A stretch of DNA of 64,000 bases from Woeseia sp037968755 (GCA_037968755.1 JBBKWB010000080.1:71677-135676), one strand, 5' to 3'; numbered from the stretch's first letter, positions 17,833 to 27,698 are shown. Numbers and translations are program-made. The notes: a model not told the origin generated them from the letters alone.

Positions 17833-19821
17833 ATGGCTGACAAATCAGAAAATTCTTCTGCGTTCTCGTCGCTGGCACTGCTGGCGATCTTGTTACTGCT
17901 TGCGGCGGCCGGCGCAGCCTGGATGCAGGGGACGCGTACGGATGTGGCCGACCCGGGCATGGCGCGGCTCGCGGCCTTGTCACAATCAATACCGCTGCAC
18001 GCAACAAGGGTGCAAAACGGTAATGCGAATTCAATCGCAGCACTGCGCAATGATTTGCAAAGCCTGACTGCAGCACGCAGTAGCGGCAGGGCGCCGGGTT
18101 CGCGTGCAAACTGGGATGCACTGGACACGCACGGTGCCAGTATTGTCGCGCGCGGCGATGCGTTGCAGGCAATTGCTGCCGCAGTGGCTGCAACGAAACA
18201 AAGCTCAGCCGATTTGCAAAGCGCTGCCGACGCTCTGCTGGGTGCCTCCGGCGCTACCAGCGCGATCCAGGGCTTCCAGCAAACGGCAGCAGAGCTTGCA
18301 GACGAGATGGCCGGCTTTACGATGAGCCGCAATCCGCAGCAAGCGGCAAGCGATATCTCGGCCGGGATCGCGAGCCTGCGTGATCTGGGCAACGCCCTGG
18401 CGGGCACTGGCAGTAGCCTCGATGTGGCACCGTTGGCGAGTGCCGATCGCGAATTGCTGGTGCCGCTGGATGAGGCATTGCAAACGATCGAAAGCAGTGC
18501 CGCAACGGTCACAGCCAGTGCGTCGGCGGTGGCTGGCCTGCAAAGCGATACGCGCGCACTGCAAACAGCGGCGGATGAATTGCGCTTGAGTGTACTTGAT
18601 GCCGCACCGGCGACTGAGAGTTCCTTACTTGACCATCCGTATCTGATTCCGGGATTGCTGGCGGCAGCATTGTTGCTGGTCCTGATGATGGCCATCCTGC
18701 ACAGCCGCAGTGCGGTATTCGAACGTGCAGCGAAAGTGCAGGCCGAACAGAACGAACGCAATCAGCAGGCGATCCTGCGCTTGCTTGACGAGCTTGGCAG
18801 TCTTGCGGATGGTGACCTGTCCGTCGAGGCGACAGTAACCGAGGACATTACCGGCGCCATCGCCGACTCGATTAATTACGCGATTGAGAAGTTGCGCGAG
18901 CTGGTCGCGACAATCAACGAAACGGCGATCATGGTCGATTCGGCGGCCAAGCAAACCGAGAGCACGGCCGTGCATATGGCGCGGGCAGCGGAAAATCAGA
19001 ATCGCGAAATTACCGCGGCGACCGAGTCCATCGTATCGATGGCCGGTTCAATTGAAGAAGTATCCGGCAATGCCGAGCGATCCTCAGACGTCGCACGTCA
19101 TTCGGTTGACGTGGCCCACAAAGGTGGCGAAGCAGTGCGGCGCACTATCGACGGCATGAATACCATTCGTGAAACGATTCAGGACACCTCGAAGCGAATC
19201 AAACGACTTGGCGAGAGCTCGCAGGAGATCGGCAACATCATTGAGCTCATCAATGACATCGCTGAACAGACCAATATTCTGGCGCTCAATGCTTCCATCC
19301 AGGCCTCGATGGCTGGCGAAGCCGGCCGCGGATTTGCTGTCGTTGCCGACGAAGTGCAACGCCTGGCGGAGCGCTCAACGAATGCCACCAAACAGATCGA
19401 AGTCCTGGTGCGCACGATTCAGGCAGACACCAACGAGGCCGTAGTATCAATGGAGCGCAGCACAACTGATGTGGTGGGTGGCGCGTTGCTTGCCGAGAAC
19501 GCGGGTGCCGCTCTCGATGAAATCGAGCAGGTCTCGAACCAGATTGCGAGCCTCGTGCAAAATATATCCGGCTCCGCACGGCAACAAGCCAGTAGCGCGG
19601 CTGACGTGACCCGTCGAACAACCAAGCTTAAAGAAATCAGTTCGCAGACCGGCAAGGCGACTACCGCCACCGCTGCGGCCATTTCCAAGTTGTCCGAACT
19701 GGCTTCGCAATTACGCAAGACGGTCGCCGGCTTCACTTTGCCGAGCGCCGCCGTACAAGCTTCGAACCTCAGTGACGCGGCTGGCGCGGAACCGGCGAAC
19801 AAGGAAAAGGCCGCGGGCTAA
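17833..19821 (+). CDS. pilJ: Type IV pilus methyl-accepting chemoreceptor PilJ
   Basis: A 662-residue receptor with two transmembrane helices (about residues 14-32 and 268-290), a long Ala-rich helical periplasmic domain, a HAMP-like linker and a cytoplasmic signalling domain. The hairpin tip is conserved (IAEQTNILALNASIQASMAG, then GRGFAVVADEVQRLAERS). In Pseudomonas PilJ senses pilin or surface contact and signals to ChpA. No pilK methyltransferase or chpB methylesterase gene follows, so adaptation enzymes must be elsewhere or absent. Confidence 0.94.
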   Translation: MADKSENSSAFSSLALLAILLLLAAAGAAWMQGTRTDVADPGMARLAALSQSIPLHATRVQNGNANSIAALRNDLQSLTAARSSGRAPGSRANWDALDTHGASIVARGDALQAIAAAVAATKQSSADLQSAADALLGASGATSAIQGFQQTAAELADEMAGFTMSRNPQQAASDISAGIASLRDLGNALAGTGSSLDVAPLASADRELLVPLDEALQTIESSAATVTASASAVAGLQSDTRALQTAADELRLSVLDAAPATESSLLDHPYLIPGLLAAALLLVLMMAILHSRSAVFERAAKVQAEQNERNQQAILRLLDELGSLADGDLSVEATVTEDITGAIADSINYAIEKLRELVATINETAIMVDSAAKQTESTAVHMARAAENQNREITAATESIVSMAGSIEEVSGNAERSSDVARHSVDVAHKGGEAVRRTIDGMNTIRETIQDTSKRIKRLGESSQEIGNIIELINDIAEQTNILALNASIQASMAGEAGRGFAVVADEVQRLAERSTNATKQIEVLVRTIQADTNEAVVSMERSTTDVVGGALLAENAGAALDEIEQVSNQIASLVQNISGSARQQASSAADVTRRTTKLKEISSQTGKATTATAAAISKLSELASQLRKTVAGFTLPSAAVQASNLSDAAGAEPANKEKAAG

Positions 19822-19839
19822 GCCGCAGAGCCACTATCG

Positions 19840-22800
19840 ATGAGCGGTAAAACGGACTCCCGCAAGCAAGCGAGCAACAGCAGCGTGACAATGCGCGCGC
19901 TGGGCCTCGTCAGTGACGAGTTGCTGGAAACAATTCGCGCTGCCCATTTGGAGATCGAGGAATGCGTCGATGGCCGTGGCGGCAATGCCGCCCTGATGCG
20001 TGCCAGCGAGCTGCTTCACCAGGTGCGCGGCGCGTTGCGCATGACCGAATCCTACGGGGCTGCGCTGCTGACTGAAGAAATGGAAGCCGTCTGTGCGCAC
20101 CTGGTCAAGTTGCGCACGCCTGCCGGCCGCGATGAAGGAATGGATGCCCTGACCAGGGCAATGGTGCAGCTGCCGGCCTACATCGAACGCTTGATGGGCG
20201 GCGGCCGTGACATCGCGCTGGTATTGCTGCCCTTACTGAACGATCTGCGCGCGGTGCGTGGCCAGCCACTGTTGTCAGAAGGCACCTTATTGTTGTTGAA
20301 CCTGTCGCCATCGCAACGCACTGGCGACAAAAAAACACGCAAGACCAGCGGTGAAGATCCCGCTGTAGTGGCGGCGAAGTTGCGACCGCGTTTTCAGCTT
20401 GCGTTGCTGGGACTTATAAAGGGCGGCAATGCAACCCAGCACGTCAAGACACTGGCGGCTGTTGCCGCGCGACTTGAAGCGTCTGCCAACCGCGAAGAAA
20501 TGTACCAGCTTTGGTGGATACTCGGCGGCGTGCTGGAATCGCTGGGCAATGGCGGCCTCGAAACCTCTGTGGCCGTCAAACGCCTGCTTGGTCAGGCCGA
20601 CCGGCAGATCAAACGACTCATCGACGACGGCCCGGAGTTTACTGCGAACCAGGCGGTAACCGATCTGCAGAACAACCTTCTTTACTACGTTGCACGTTCC
20701 GGCAATGCCGGTCCGCGCATCAGCGAGATTCGCGCCGCCTTTAACTTGTCGGAATTGTTGCCCGGTGATGAGCAAGTAGCACACGCCAGGGAGAGCCTGT
20801 CGGCGCCCAGCGTGAAGTTGATGAAAACGGTTGGCGCAGCCATCAAAGAAGATCTCGGCCGCGTTAAAGATGTACTCGATATCTATGTCCGTACCGGTAT
20901 GGAGAAATCCTCCGAGCTGGTGCCGCAACTCGACTTGCTGAAAAAGATCAGTGACACCCTGGGTGTGCTCGGCCTGGGTGAATTGCGCGGAGATATTGAA
21001 GCAGAGATTGATCGACTCAAGGCCGTGGTACGCGAAAGCGGCAATGCGAGCGAGGCAACCGTTCTTGAGATCGCATCAACCTTGCTGCGGGTGGAAGACC
21101 GCCTCGACCAGCAACTCATCAGACTGATCGCGCCACAGGGTCCGGCAGCGGACGACTCGGAGTCTGACCTGTCCAGCGATGACGCTGACTACAAACAGGT
21201 CGCCGAAGCGGTCATGCGTGAAAGCATCATCAACCTCGCGCGAATCAAGGAAACATTCAGCCAGAGCATTACTGGCAGCGGTGATTCACACGGCATCGAC
21301 AGCGTTCCGGCGTTGGTGCGCGGAATCAAAGCCGGCTTGCTCATGCTTAATAAAGCGCGCGCCATGGCGGTCTTCGAGCGTATTGGTGACCTGATCATGC
21401 TGGCACTATCCGGCGACGGACCGCGACGTCTCGAGCAAAGAGAAATGGATCGGCTGGCGGATGCCATCGTCAGCATCGAGTACTACATGGAAACGGTCAG
21501 GGCGGGCCGCAAAGATCCCTGGTACATGCTCGACAATGCTGAAACCTGTCTCGGCGTCCTGGACGGACTCGAGAAGCGGCTACGCGCCCAGAAAGACGAC
21601 CCCGCACCACGCGACGCCGCGGAACGCGGTGTTGCTACTGCGGATGCTGCGCGACATCACACCACGTCGGTTATCGACGAAGCACCGGTGGTCGCGAATG
21701 ATGCAGAACACCTTGATCCCGAGTTACTCGAGCTGTTCATAGAAGAGGCAAGGGAAGAAGTCGCAACGATCAATCAGAACCTGCCGCAGTGGGCCGAGCA
21801 CCCTGATGACATGGAGACGCTGATTACGGTTCGGCGTTCGTTCCATACCTTGAAGGGCAGCGGCCGAATGGTCGGTGCGGAACGAATTGGCGAGTATTGC
21901 TGGAGCCTGGAGAATCTACTCAACCGCTTGATCAATCGCACGCTCGCGCGCACGCCGCCAATGGTCAAATTTGTATCGGCGGCTGCAGCGATCGTGCCTG
22001 AATTGATAGAGCAGCTGGAAGTTGGCAGTGAACCGAAGTCGGATGTCTCGCTGATGCTGGCGCGTGCCAACGCATTTGCCGACGGCGATCCGAATGCCGC
22101 AGTGCTTACGATAACGCCAACCCCGGACGCCGTAACGGCGGAACCCGAAGCGCTGGAAATGGATCCAGTGTTGCTGGATATTTTTTCCAAGGAAACAGCC
22201 GGTCACTTGCAGGCGATTCGCGACTATATTTCTGCATGCGAAGGACACCGACCGCCGTTCCCCGTTACCGACAAGCTGCACCGTTCCTGCCACACCCTGC
22301 ACGGTAGCGCGAACATGGCCAACGTGGATCGTGGCGTCGCGGTAGCAGGCGCGCTTAACCGCTATGTACGGCGCATCTATGACTACCAGTTGGGCATTGA
22401 TCAGCCAGGTCTGGATGTGCTGGAACAGTCCGCAGCGGCAATAGAGACCATCGTTGCTGATATCAACCAAATCGGTCGCGATCGCCAGGACTATGCAGAG
22501 CTGATTGAGCGTTTGATCGCGCTCGCTGACAAGGTTGAGCCGGAAGAAAGTGCGGACGATTCTATGGAGGTTGCCGCGCCCCTCATGCCCGACGAGCCAC
22601 TACCGTTGGCGCCGGAAGAGCCGGTGGAAGAGGGTGATTACGACGCAGAAATTGCCGCTATCTTTTCGGAAGAGGCGGGTGAGTTGCTCGAAGCAGCAGA
22701 CCGTGCGTTGGCGTCCTGGAGTAAGGACCGCAGCTCGCGCAATCTGGTTGAAGAATTGAAACGCCACTTGCACACGCTTAAGGGTGGCGCCCGTATGGCT

Positions 22801-25323
22801 GGCATTCCGGCCATGGGAAATTTGAGTCACGAGCTGGAAACCCTGCTGATCGGCATAGACGATGGCCGGGTGCAGCCGTCGGAGAAAATTGACGGTCTGT
22901 TACAGCAAAGCATTGATGAGCTGCACCGCATGCGCGACAACGTGATCGCCGGCATCGCTGTGAAGCCGGACAGCCGGTTGGAAGAACGTATTCGCGCCGT
23001 CAGCCTCGGTGGCGATACTTCGATCAGCGAGTTCGACGCGGAGACATCTGACACTGCACCGGGTGAGTTCTCGGCAGAACCCGACGAGTCAGTCAGCATG
23101 ACGATTCACGGTGGGGATGCCGGCGCTCCGGTGTCGCCCGAGTCTGCCACAGAGGATGAATTAGCCGCACAAGAGGCGGCAGCAGCCAAGCTTGCCGACG
23201 ACATCGTAGGCCTTGACGCTTTCTCGCCAGCTGCCGACGACATGGCAGCTAAAGATGAACCGGTTATAGAAGATATCGGTGACGCCGATAGCGACCTGCC
23301 AACGACCGCGGGTGCTGAGGAATTGTTTGCCGAACCTGCGCCGACGCCGGACGAACAAGCGGAACCGACAACGAAACCCGCTGCGACAGAGTTGCCAGAA
23401 ACTGACGCAGACGCTATCGACGATCAACTTAGTGAGCGGCGCATTATGCGTGTCGCCGAATTGGGTGATGCTGCGGCAGCGCGCAAGTCGGGCGGCCGCG
23501 AGCAACGCCAGGAAACGGCGCGCATCGATGCAGATTTGCTGGAAGATCTGCTAAATGCCGCCGGCGAGATCAGCATTTATCACTCGCGCCTGAGCCAGCA
23601 GATCAACACCATCGAGTTTCACGTCGAAGAACTCGAGCAAACTGTTATTCGGTTGCGCGAACAACTGCGTAACCTGGAAATCGAGACCGAAGCGCAGATC
23701 ATGCACGGCCATCAGGACACCCTGATCGCCAAGGACTTCGATCCGCTGGAAATGGATCGCTATTCCAATATTCAGCAACTGTCGCGGGCCCTCGCTGAAT
23801 CAGCGAGTGACATGGCGAGCCTGAAGGACCTGCTACGAAACCAGACGTCGGAGGCAGAAACTCTGCTCGTGCAGCAGTCACGGGTTACCGCGGAGCTGCA
23901 AGACGGCCTGATGCGGACCCGCATGGTGCCATTCGAACGCCACGTACCACGCCTGACCCGGCTGGTGCGCCAGGTCGCGACCGAGGTGGGCAAACGCGCT
24001 GAGCTGGCCGTCGAAGGCGCGTCAGGCGAGCTGGATCGGCAGGTACTCGACAAGATGCTGCCGCCGTTTGAGCACATGATGCGCAACGCGGTTGTGCACG
24101 GCATCGAAACACCCGAGCAGCGCCAGGCAGCCGGCAAACCGGCTAATGGTCGCATCACGGTTCGCCTGCATCGTGAAGGTGCGGAAATGGTGATCGACGT
24201 CGCCGACGACGGCGCCGGCCTGAATGTCGATGCGATACGACGCAAAGCGTTTGAGCGCGAGCTGCTGCGCTCGGACAGCAAGGTATCCGATACTGAAATC
24301 ATGCAGCTGATTCTGACGCCGGGCTTCAGCACCGCAAACACGGTAACCCAGTCAGCGGGACGCGGTGTAGGCATGGATGTCGTTGCCAACGAGGTGAAAC
24401 AGTTGGGCGGTTCGCTGCAGATATCCTCGGTGATCGGTCAAGGCACAAATTTCACTATCCGCTTGCCATTTACACTCGCCATCACCCAGGCACTCGTCGT
24501 GCGCACGGGCGACGAGGTCTACGCTCTGCCACTGCCTACCGTGGAAGGGGTTGCCCGTATCGCGCGTGCGCAATTGCAGTCCATGTTGCAACAGACCGAA
24601 CCGGTCTACGAATACGGCGAACAAACCTACCATTTCCGGCATCTCGGGATGTTCCTTGGAGGGCAGGCCGCCAGCTTGCCGGACGACGACAGTTTCGTGC
24701 CGGTGATACTGGTACGGGCCGGTGACCAGGCGGTCGCGCTACTCACTGACCAAATGCTGGCGAGCCAGGAAATCGTGGTCAAGTCGCTGGGACCGCAGCT
24801 ATCCAGCGTACGTGGCATTTCCGGTGCCACGATTCTGGGCGACGGGCGCATAGTCCTGATCCTCGATATCAGTTCGCTGGTGCGCAGTGGCATGCCCATC
24901 GTCGAAGTAAAGAACGCAGCGCCATCACCGGCAGACGAGCGACCGCTGGCACTGGTTGTTGATGACTCGATCACGGTGCGCCGGGTTATGGAGCGCTTCC
25001 TCACCCGCAATGGCATGCGGGTCGTTACCGCCAAAGACGGCATGGATGCAATCAGTGTATTGCGTGACGTCACACCGAATATCATCCTGCTCGATATCGA
25101 AATGCCGCGCATGGATGGCTACGAGTTCGCGACGCATGTGCGCAATGACGAACGGGTATCCGATGTTCCAATCATCATGATTACCTCAAGAACCGGTGAC
25201 AAGCACCGTGCGCGCGCCATCGAAATCGGCGTCAACGATTACCTCGGCAAGCCCTACCAGGACGCGCAGTTGCTTGAAGCGATTGCGCGCCTGCTTGAAG
25301 AGCGCGGAGTGCACCTCGGATGA
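19840..25323 (+). CDS. chpA: Hybrid chemotaxis histidine kinase ChpA/PilL
   Basis: At 1827 residues this is the hub of the Pil-Chp system. Hpt-type phosphotransfer sites are visible at His669 (FHTLKGSGRM), His818 (CHTLHGSANM) and His978 (LHTLKGGARM), and a degenerate one is near His60 (LLHQVRGALRM). An acidic low-complexity linker spans about 1070-1210. Then come the CheA dimerisation region, an HATPase domain with N-box (MMRNAVVHGIE, about 1410) and G-box (GRGVGMDVVANEV), a CheW-like domain, and a C-terminal receiver with phospho-acceptor Asp1752 (IILLDIEMP) and Lys1804. It is shorter than the Pseudomonas ChpA (about 2470 residues), with fewer phosphotransfer modules. Its stop overlaps the chpC start. 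Confidence 0.95.
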   Translation: MSGKTDSRKQASNSSVTMRALGLVSDELLETIRAAHLEIEECVDGRGGNAALMRASELLHQVRGALRMTESYGAALLTEEMEAVCAHLVKLRTPAGRDEGMDALTRAMVQLPAYIERLMGGGRDIALVLLPLLNDLRAVRGQPLLSEGTLLLLNLSPSQRTGDKKTRKTSGEDPAVVAAKLRPRFQLALLGLIKGGNATQHVKTLAAVAARLEASANREEMYQLWWILGGVLESLGNGGLETSVAVKRLLGQADRQIKRLIDDGPEFTANQAVTDLQNNLLYYVARSGNAGPRISEIRAAFNLSELLPGDEQVAHARESLSAPSVKLMKTVGAAIKEDLGRVKDVLDIYVRTGMEKSSELVPQLDLLKKISDTLGVLGLGELRGDIEAEIDRLKAVVRESGNASEATVLEIASTLLRVEDRLDQQLIRLIAPQGPAADDSESDLSSDDADYKQVAEAVMRESIINLARIKETFSQSITGSGDSHGIDSVPALVRGIKAGLLMLNKARAMAVFERIGDLIMLALSGDGPRRLEQREMDRLADAIVSIEYYMETVRAGRKDPWYMLDNAETCLGVLDGLEKRLRAQKDDPAPRDAAERGVATADAARHHTTSVIDEAPVVANDAEHLDPELLELFIEEAREEVATINQNLPQWAEHPDDMETLITVRRSFHTLKGSGRMVGAERIGEYCWSLENLLNRLINRTLARTPPMVKFVSAAAAIVPELIEQLEVGSEPKSDVSLMLARANAFADGDPNAAVLTITPTPDAVTAEPEALEMDPVLLDIFSKETAGHLQAIRDYISACEGHRPPFPVTDKLHRSCHTLHGSANMANVDRGVAVAGALNRYVRRIYDYQLGIDQPGLDVLEQSAAAIETIVADINQIGRDRQDYAELIERLIALADKVEPEESADDSMEVAAPLMPDEPLPLAPEEPVEEGDYDAEIAAIFSEEAGELLEAADRALASWSKDRSSRNLVEELKRHLHTLKGGARMAGIPAMGNLSHELETLLIGIDDGRVQPSEKIDGLLQQSIDELHRMRDNVIAGIAVKPDSRLEERIRAVSLGGDTSISEFDAETSDTAPGEFSAEPDESVSMTIHGGDAGAPVSPESATEDELAAQEAAAAKLADDIVGLDAFSPAADDMAAKDEPVIEDIGDADSDLPTTAGAEELFAEPAPTPDEQAEPTTKPAATELPETDADAIDDQLSERRIMRVAELGDAAAARKSGGREQRQETARIDADLLEDLLNAAGEISIYHSRLSQQINTIEFHVEELEQTVIRLREQLRNLEIETEAQIMHGHQDTLIAKDFDPLEMDRYSNIQQLSRALAESASDMASLKDLLRNQTSEAETLLVQQSRVTAELQDGLMRTRMVPFERHVPRLTRLVRQVATEVGKRAELAVEGASGELDRQVLDKMLPPFEHMMRNAVVHGIETPEQRQAAGKPANGRITVRLHREGAEMVIDVADDGAGLNVDAIRRKAFERELLRSDSKVSDTEIMQLILTPGFSTANTVTQSAGRGVGMDVVANEVKQLGGSLQISSVIGQGTNFTIRLPFTLAITQALVVRTGDEVYALPLPTVEGVARIARAQLQSMLQQTEPVYEYGEQTYHFRHLGMFLGGQAASLPDDDSFVPVILVRAGDQAVALLTDQMLASQEIVVKSLGPQLSSVRGISGATILGDGRIVLILDISSLVRSGMPIVEVKNAAPSPADERPLALVVDDSITVRRVMERFLTRNGMRVVTAKDGMDAISVLRDVTPNIILLDIEMPRMDGYEFATHVRNDERVSDVPIIMITSRTGDKHRARAIEIGVNDYLGKPYQDAQLLEAIARLLEERGVHLG

Positions 25324-25784
25324 GTGAAGCGAGCGAAGAGCTCTACAGTTTGCTGGTCCCGCTCGCACAGGACAGGCTCATCGTGCCACGTGCCTGCGTT
25401 GCGGAAGTTGTGCGTTACATGGAGCCCGACCACATCCCCGGCAGCGAGCCGTGGCTGACGGGTACAGTGACCTGGAGCGGCAGGGCATTGCCTGTTGTTT
25501 CTTTTGAAGCGGCGATCGGCAAAGAATTGCCAGCCGTAACCGGCCGCACCCGAATCGTCGTCTTCTACTCCAGTACAGGCCAGGTGCGCGAAGGCTACTT
25601 CGGTATCCTGACGCAGGGCTTCCCGCAGCTCGTGCGGGTCAACCGCGAAGTGCTGAAACTCGACAAGCGCGACGGCTGGCCTGCCGATGCACCCGTCCTG
25701 TGCCAGGTAAAAATGATCAACGAATACCCGCTGATCCCCCACCTCGAAAAACTGGAACAAATGATCAGCCGCGACACGCAGTAA
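25320..25784 (+). CDS. chpC: CheW-like protein ChpC
   Basis: A 154-residue CheW-domain protein ending the pil-chp operon. It overlaps chpA by four bases (ATGA). Typical features are the N-terminal LYSLLVPLAQDRLIVPRACV, TGTVTWSGRALPVVSFE and a C-terminal LIPHLEKLEQMI. In Pseudomonas ChpC is a second coupling protein for the same kinase. The gene is followed by the second structured repeat locus. Confidence 0.88.
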   Translation: MSEASEELYSLLVPLAQDRLIVPRACVAEVVRYMEPDHIPGSEPWLTGTVTWSGRALPVVSFEAAIGKELPAVTGRTRIVVFYSSTGQVREGYFGILTQGFPQLVRVNREVLKLDKRDGWPADAPVLCQVKMINEYPLIPHLEKLEQMISRDTQ

Positions 25785-25882
25785 GTGTTGTCGGATTGAT
25801 TGCCCAGTGCGGCAGTAGAGGCTGGATTTTCCTTCGATGTCGGGCCGAACTCCCTAGATACTCAACGTCACCGTCGATGCAA

Positions 25883-25969
25883 GAGGAGGTGTTCGGCCGA
25901 GCCCTTTAGGGGGAATAAAGCGGACCGAAGGGAGCCATCCCCCTAAAGGGCTCGGCCGGACGCCTCCTC
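25883..25969 (+). repeat. Hairpin C (type 2 arms, loop in plus orientation)
   Basis: Arms of 31 nt (25883-25913 and 25939-25969) enclose a 25 nt loop at 25914-25938 that is identical, base for base, to the loop of hairpin B read on the other strand. The two arm mismatches are both U.G-compatible on the plus strand. Total length of 87 nt equals that of hairpin B. It is the first hairpin met by transcripts leaving chpC. Confidence 0.88.
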
Positions 25970-26035
25970 GTGGGCTTGCCACCTCTTTGGCGTTGGAACA
26001 GGTTCTGCATAGTGGAATTGACGTGCCAACCGGTC

Positions 26036-26171
26036 GGCAGCGCCTCCCGCGACCTCTTTGGGGGGATGGCTCCCACTCGCTTCGTTATGTTTCAACTAAA
26101 CGGCTCGGCCGAACGCCACCATTGAGTGGGTCCGCTTTATTCCCCCCAAAGAGGTCCCGAGAGACACTGCC
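26036..26171 (-). repeat. Hairpin D (type 1 arms) with a 54 nt insertion in its loop
   Basis: Arms of 30 nt (26036-26065 and 26142-26171) match the arms of hairpin A. Three of four mismatches are G.U-compatible on the minus strand, the strand on which the loop reads in the standard sense. The loop is split into ATGGCTCCC (26066-26074) and GGTCCGCTTTATT (26129-26141) by 54 nt. That insert has 7 nt inverted ends (CCCACTC/GAGTGGG, partly loop bases) and an inner GGCTCGGCCGAACGCCACC stretch resembling the right arm of hairpin C. Confidence 0.82.
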
Positions 26172-26254
26172 TTAGTCTGTCGCGGCGTATCGAAGTCAGA
26201 GGTTGACTGCTGTGCTCGAATCCCGAGTAGACATTCAAATTTCGGCAGTCGGCG

Positions 26255-26992
26255 CTACGCCAGATCACCCCATAGTGCCTGTGCAAGCGTTAGCACGCTG
26301 ATGGCGGCCGTTTCGGTTCGTAGCACTCTCGGCCCTACTGACACCGCTTGAAAACCAGCGTCCAGTGCGCGCTCCTGTTCTTTGTCGCTGAAGCCACCTT
26401 CAGGACCAATCAGAAATTCTACTGCTGTGGGTTTGATGTCGAGTCTTGTGAGGCTCGTTGTTGCTGTGGGCATCAATAGTAAGCGTGCGGTACCTTCGGC
26501 AGCTTCTTCGTTTACAAGATCATCGAATCTGCATGGCGCGTCGATTTGTGGTGGTCGGTTGCGGCCGCATTGTTCACAAGCGCTGCGACTGATGGCGGTC
26601 CAGTGACGCACACGTTTGTCGCTGCGTTCGGCGTCCAGTCTGACGACAGAAAATTCTGATAGCAGAGGAGACAGGCGGCTTACGCCCAGTTCCGTGGCTT
26701 TCTGAACGACTGTATCCATCCGATCGCCACGCGACACGCCCTGTATCAGGCGCACGGCCAGCGGCGACTCACGGTCGCTATCGTGCCCGTCGCTTAGCGT
26801 CAGGTTCACGACTGTTTTACTGATGTCGCTTATCTGTGCTGAATATTCGCCGCCTTCGCCATTGAATAGCAGCAGCTCGTCGCCGACGCGGCAGCGCAGT
26901 ACCTTGCCGACATAGCGCGCTTGCTCATCAGTGAGGGTGACCGTCTGGCCGGTTTCCAGAGGTTGCAGGACGAAGAGGCGATGCGAAGACAT
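26255..26992 (-). CDS. rsmE: 16S rRNA (uracil-1498-N3)-methyltransferase
   Basis: A 245-residue SPOUT-class methyltransferase that methylates U1498 of 16S rRNA. The N-terminal PUA-like part starts MSSHRLFVL and includes VLRCRVGDELLLFNG. The knotted SAM-binding region has FLIGPEGGFSDKE and VGPRVLRTETAA. The ATG at 26992 was chosen because an upstream in-frame start at 27118 would add 42 unconserved residues and run into the ampD region. It is divergent from ampD. Confidence 0.93.
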   Translation of the reverse strand: MSSHRLFVLQPLETGQTVTLTDEQARYVGKVLRCRVGDELLLFNGEGGEYSAQISDISKTVVNLTLSDGHDSDRESPLAVRLIQGVSRGDRMDTVVQKATELGVSRLSPLLSEFSVVRLDAERSDKRVRHWTAISRSACEQCGRNRPPQIDAPCRFDDLVNEEAAEGTARLLLMPTATTSLTRLDIKPTAVEFLIGPEGGFSDKEQERALDAGFQAVSVGPRVLRTETAAISVLTLAQALWGDLA

Positions 26993-27104
26993 AAGGGATT
27001 CCGGCAGAGTGGCCGGGTTATTAGGCCGCTGCCGGAATTCGATGTCAAAGCGTTGCGTGATCGTTATCATACCGGGCAATGCAGAGGAGCTCGCAACGCG
27101 ATCG

Positions 27105-27698
27105 ATGCCAATGACCACGACCTATACTATCAATGTGCATGACGGCCTGATTCAACCCGCGATCCAGTGTGCATCGCCCAATCAGGATGAACGACCGAAT
27201 GGCTGTTGCCCGGAGTTGCTGGTATTGCATGGCATCAGTTTGCCGCCAGGCGAGTACGGCGGTCCGCATATCGAACAGCTGTTTACGAATCGACTGGATC
27301 CGGCGGAACATCCCTACTTCGCTGAAGTTCATGAGATGCGCGTATCCGCACATCTGTTGTTACGCCGCGACGGCAGTTTGATTCAATTCGTGCCGTTTAG
27401 CCGGCGGGCCTGGCATGCGGGATTGTCATCGTTTCGCGGCCGCGATTGCTGCAATGACTATTCGATTGGCATCGAGCTGGAAGGGGTTGACGACTTGCCC
27501 TACAGCGATCAGCAATACCTGCATTTGGCGCCAGTAATCAGTGCCTTGCGTGACGCCTACCCGGCCCTGGACACGCGCTCCATCGCGGGTCATTGCGACA
27601 TTGCGCCGGGCAGAAAAGACGATCCCGGTCCTGCTTTCGACTGGCTGCGATTGTATGATGCGCTAAGCGACAGTCAGGAATCCCAAACCTCATCATGA
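27105..27698 (+). CDS. ampD: 1,6-anhydro-N-acetylmuramyl-L-alanine amidase AmpD
   Basis: A cytoplasmic zinc amidase, 197 residues here, for recycling of anhydro-muropeptides. VLHGISLPPGEYGG, RAWHAGLSSFRGRDCCND, IGIELEG and GHCDIAPGRKDDPGPAFDW contain the zinc ligands (two His and an Asp) and catalytic residues. Two ATG codons, 27105 and 27111, both fit; a GAGGAG lies 16 nt before the first. It overlaps ampE by four bases. Recycled anhydro-sugars are also the substrate class of AnmK in this window. Confidence 0.92.
   Translation: MPMTTTYTINVHDGLIQPAIQCASPNQDERPNGCCPELLVLHGISLPPGEYGGPHIEQLFTNRLDPAEHPYFAEVHEMRVSAHLLLRRDGSLIQFVPFSRRAWHAGLSSFRGRDCCNDYSIGIELEGVDDLPYSDQQYLHLAPVISALRDAYPALDTRSIAGHCDIAPGRKDDPGPAFDWLRLYDALSDSQESQTSS

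Larger units (their letters stand above)
25883..26171. repeat. Composite dual-hairpin element, copy 2 (inverted relative to copy 1)
   Basis: This locus between the convergent chpC and rsmE genes holds hairpin C (25883-25969) and hairpin D (26036-26171) with a 66 nt spacer. Reverse-complementing it gives the order of copy 1 (type 1 hairpin, spacer, type 2 hairpin). The reversed spacer begins with CGGTTGGCAC and ends with GCAAGCCC, as in copy 1. Flank similarity reaches about 13 nt outside hairpin D (TTAGTCTGTCGCGG) and about 16 nt outside hairpin C. The outer 26 nt inverted repeat of copy 1 is not evident here. Nothing else is seen in 25785-26254. Confidence 0.85.
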
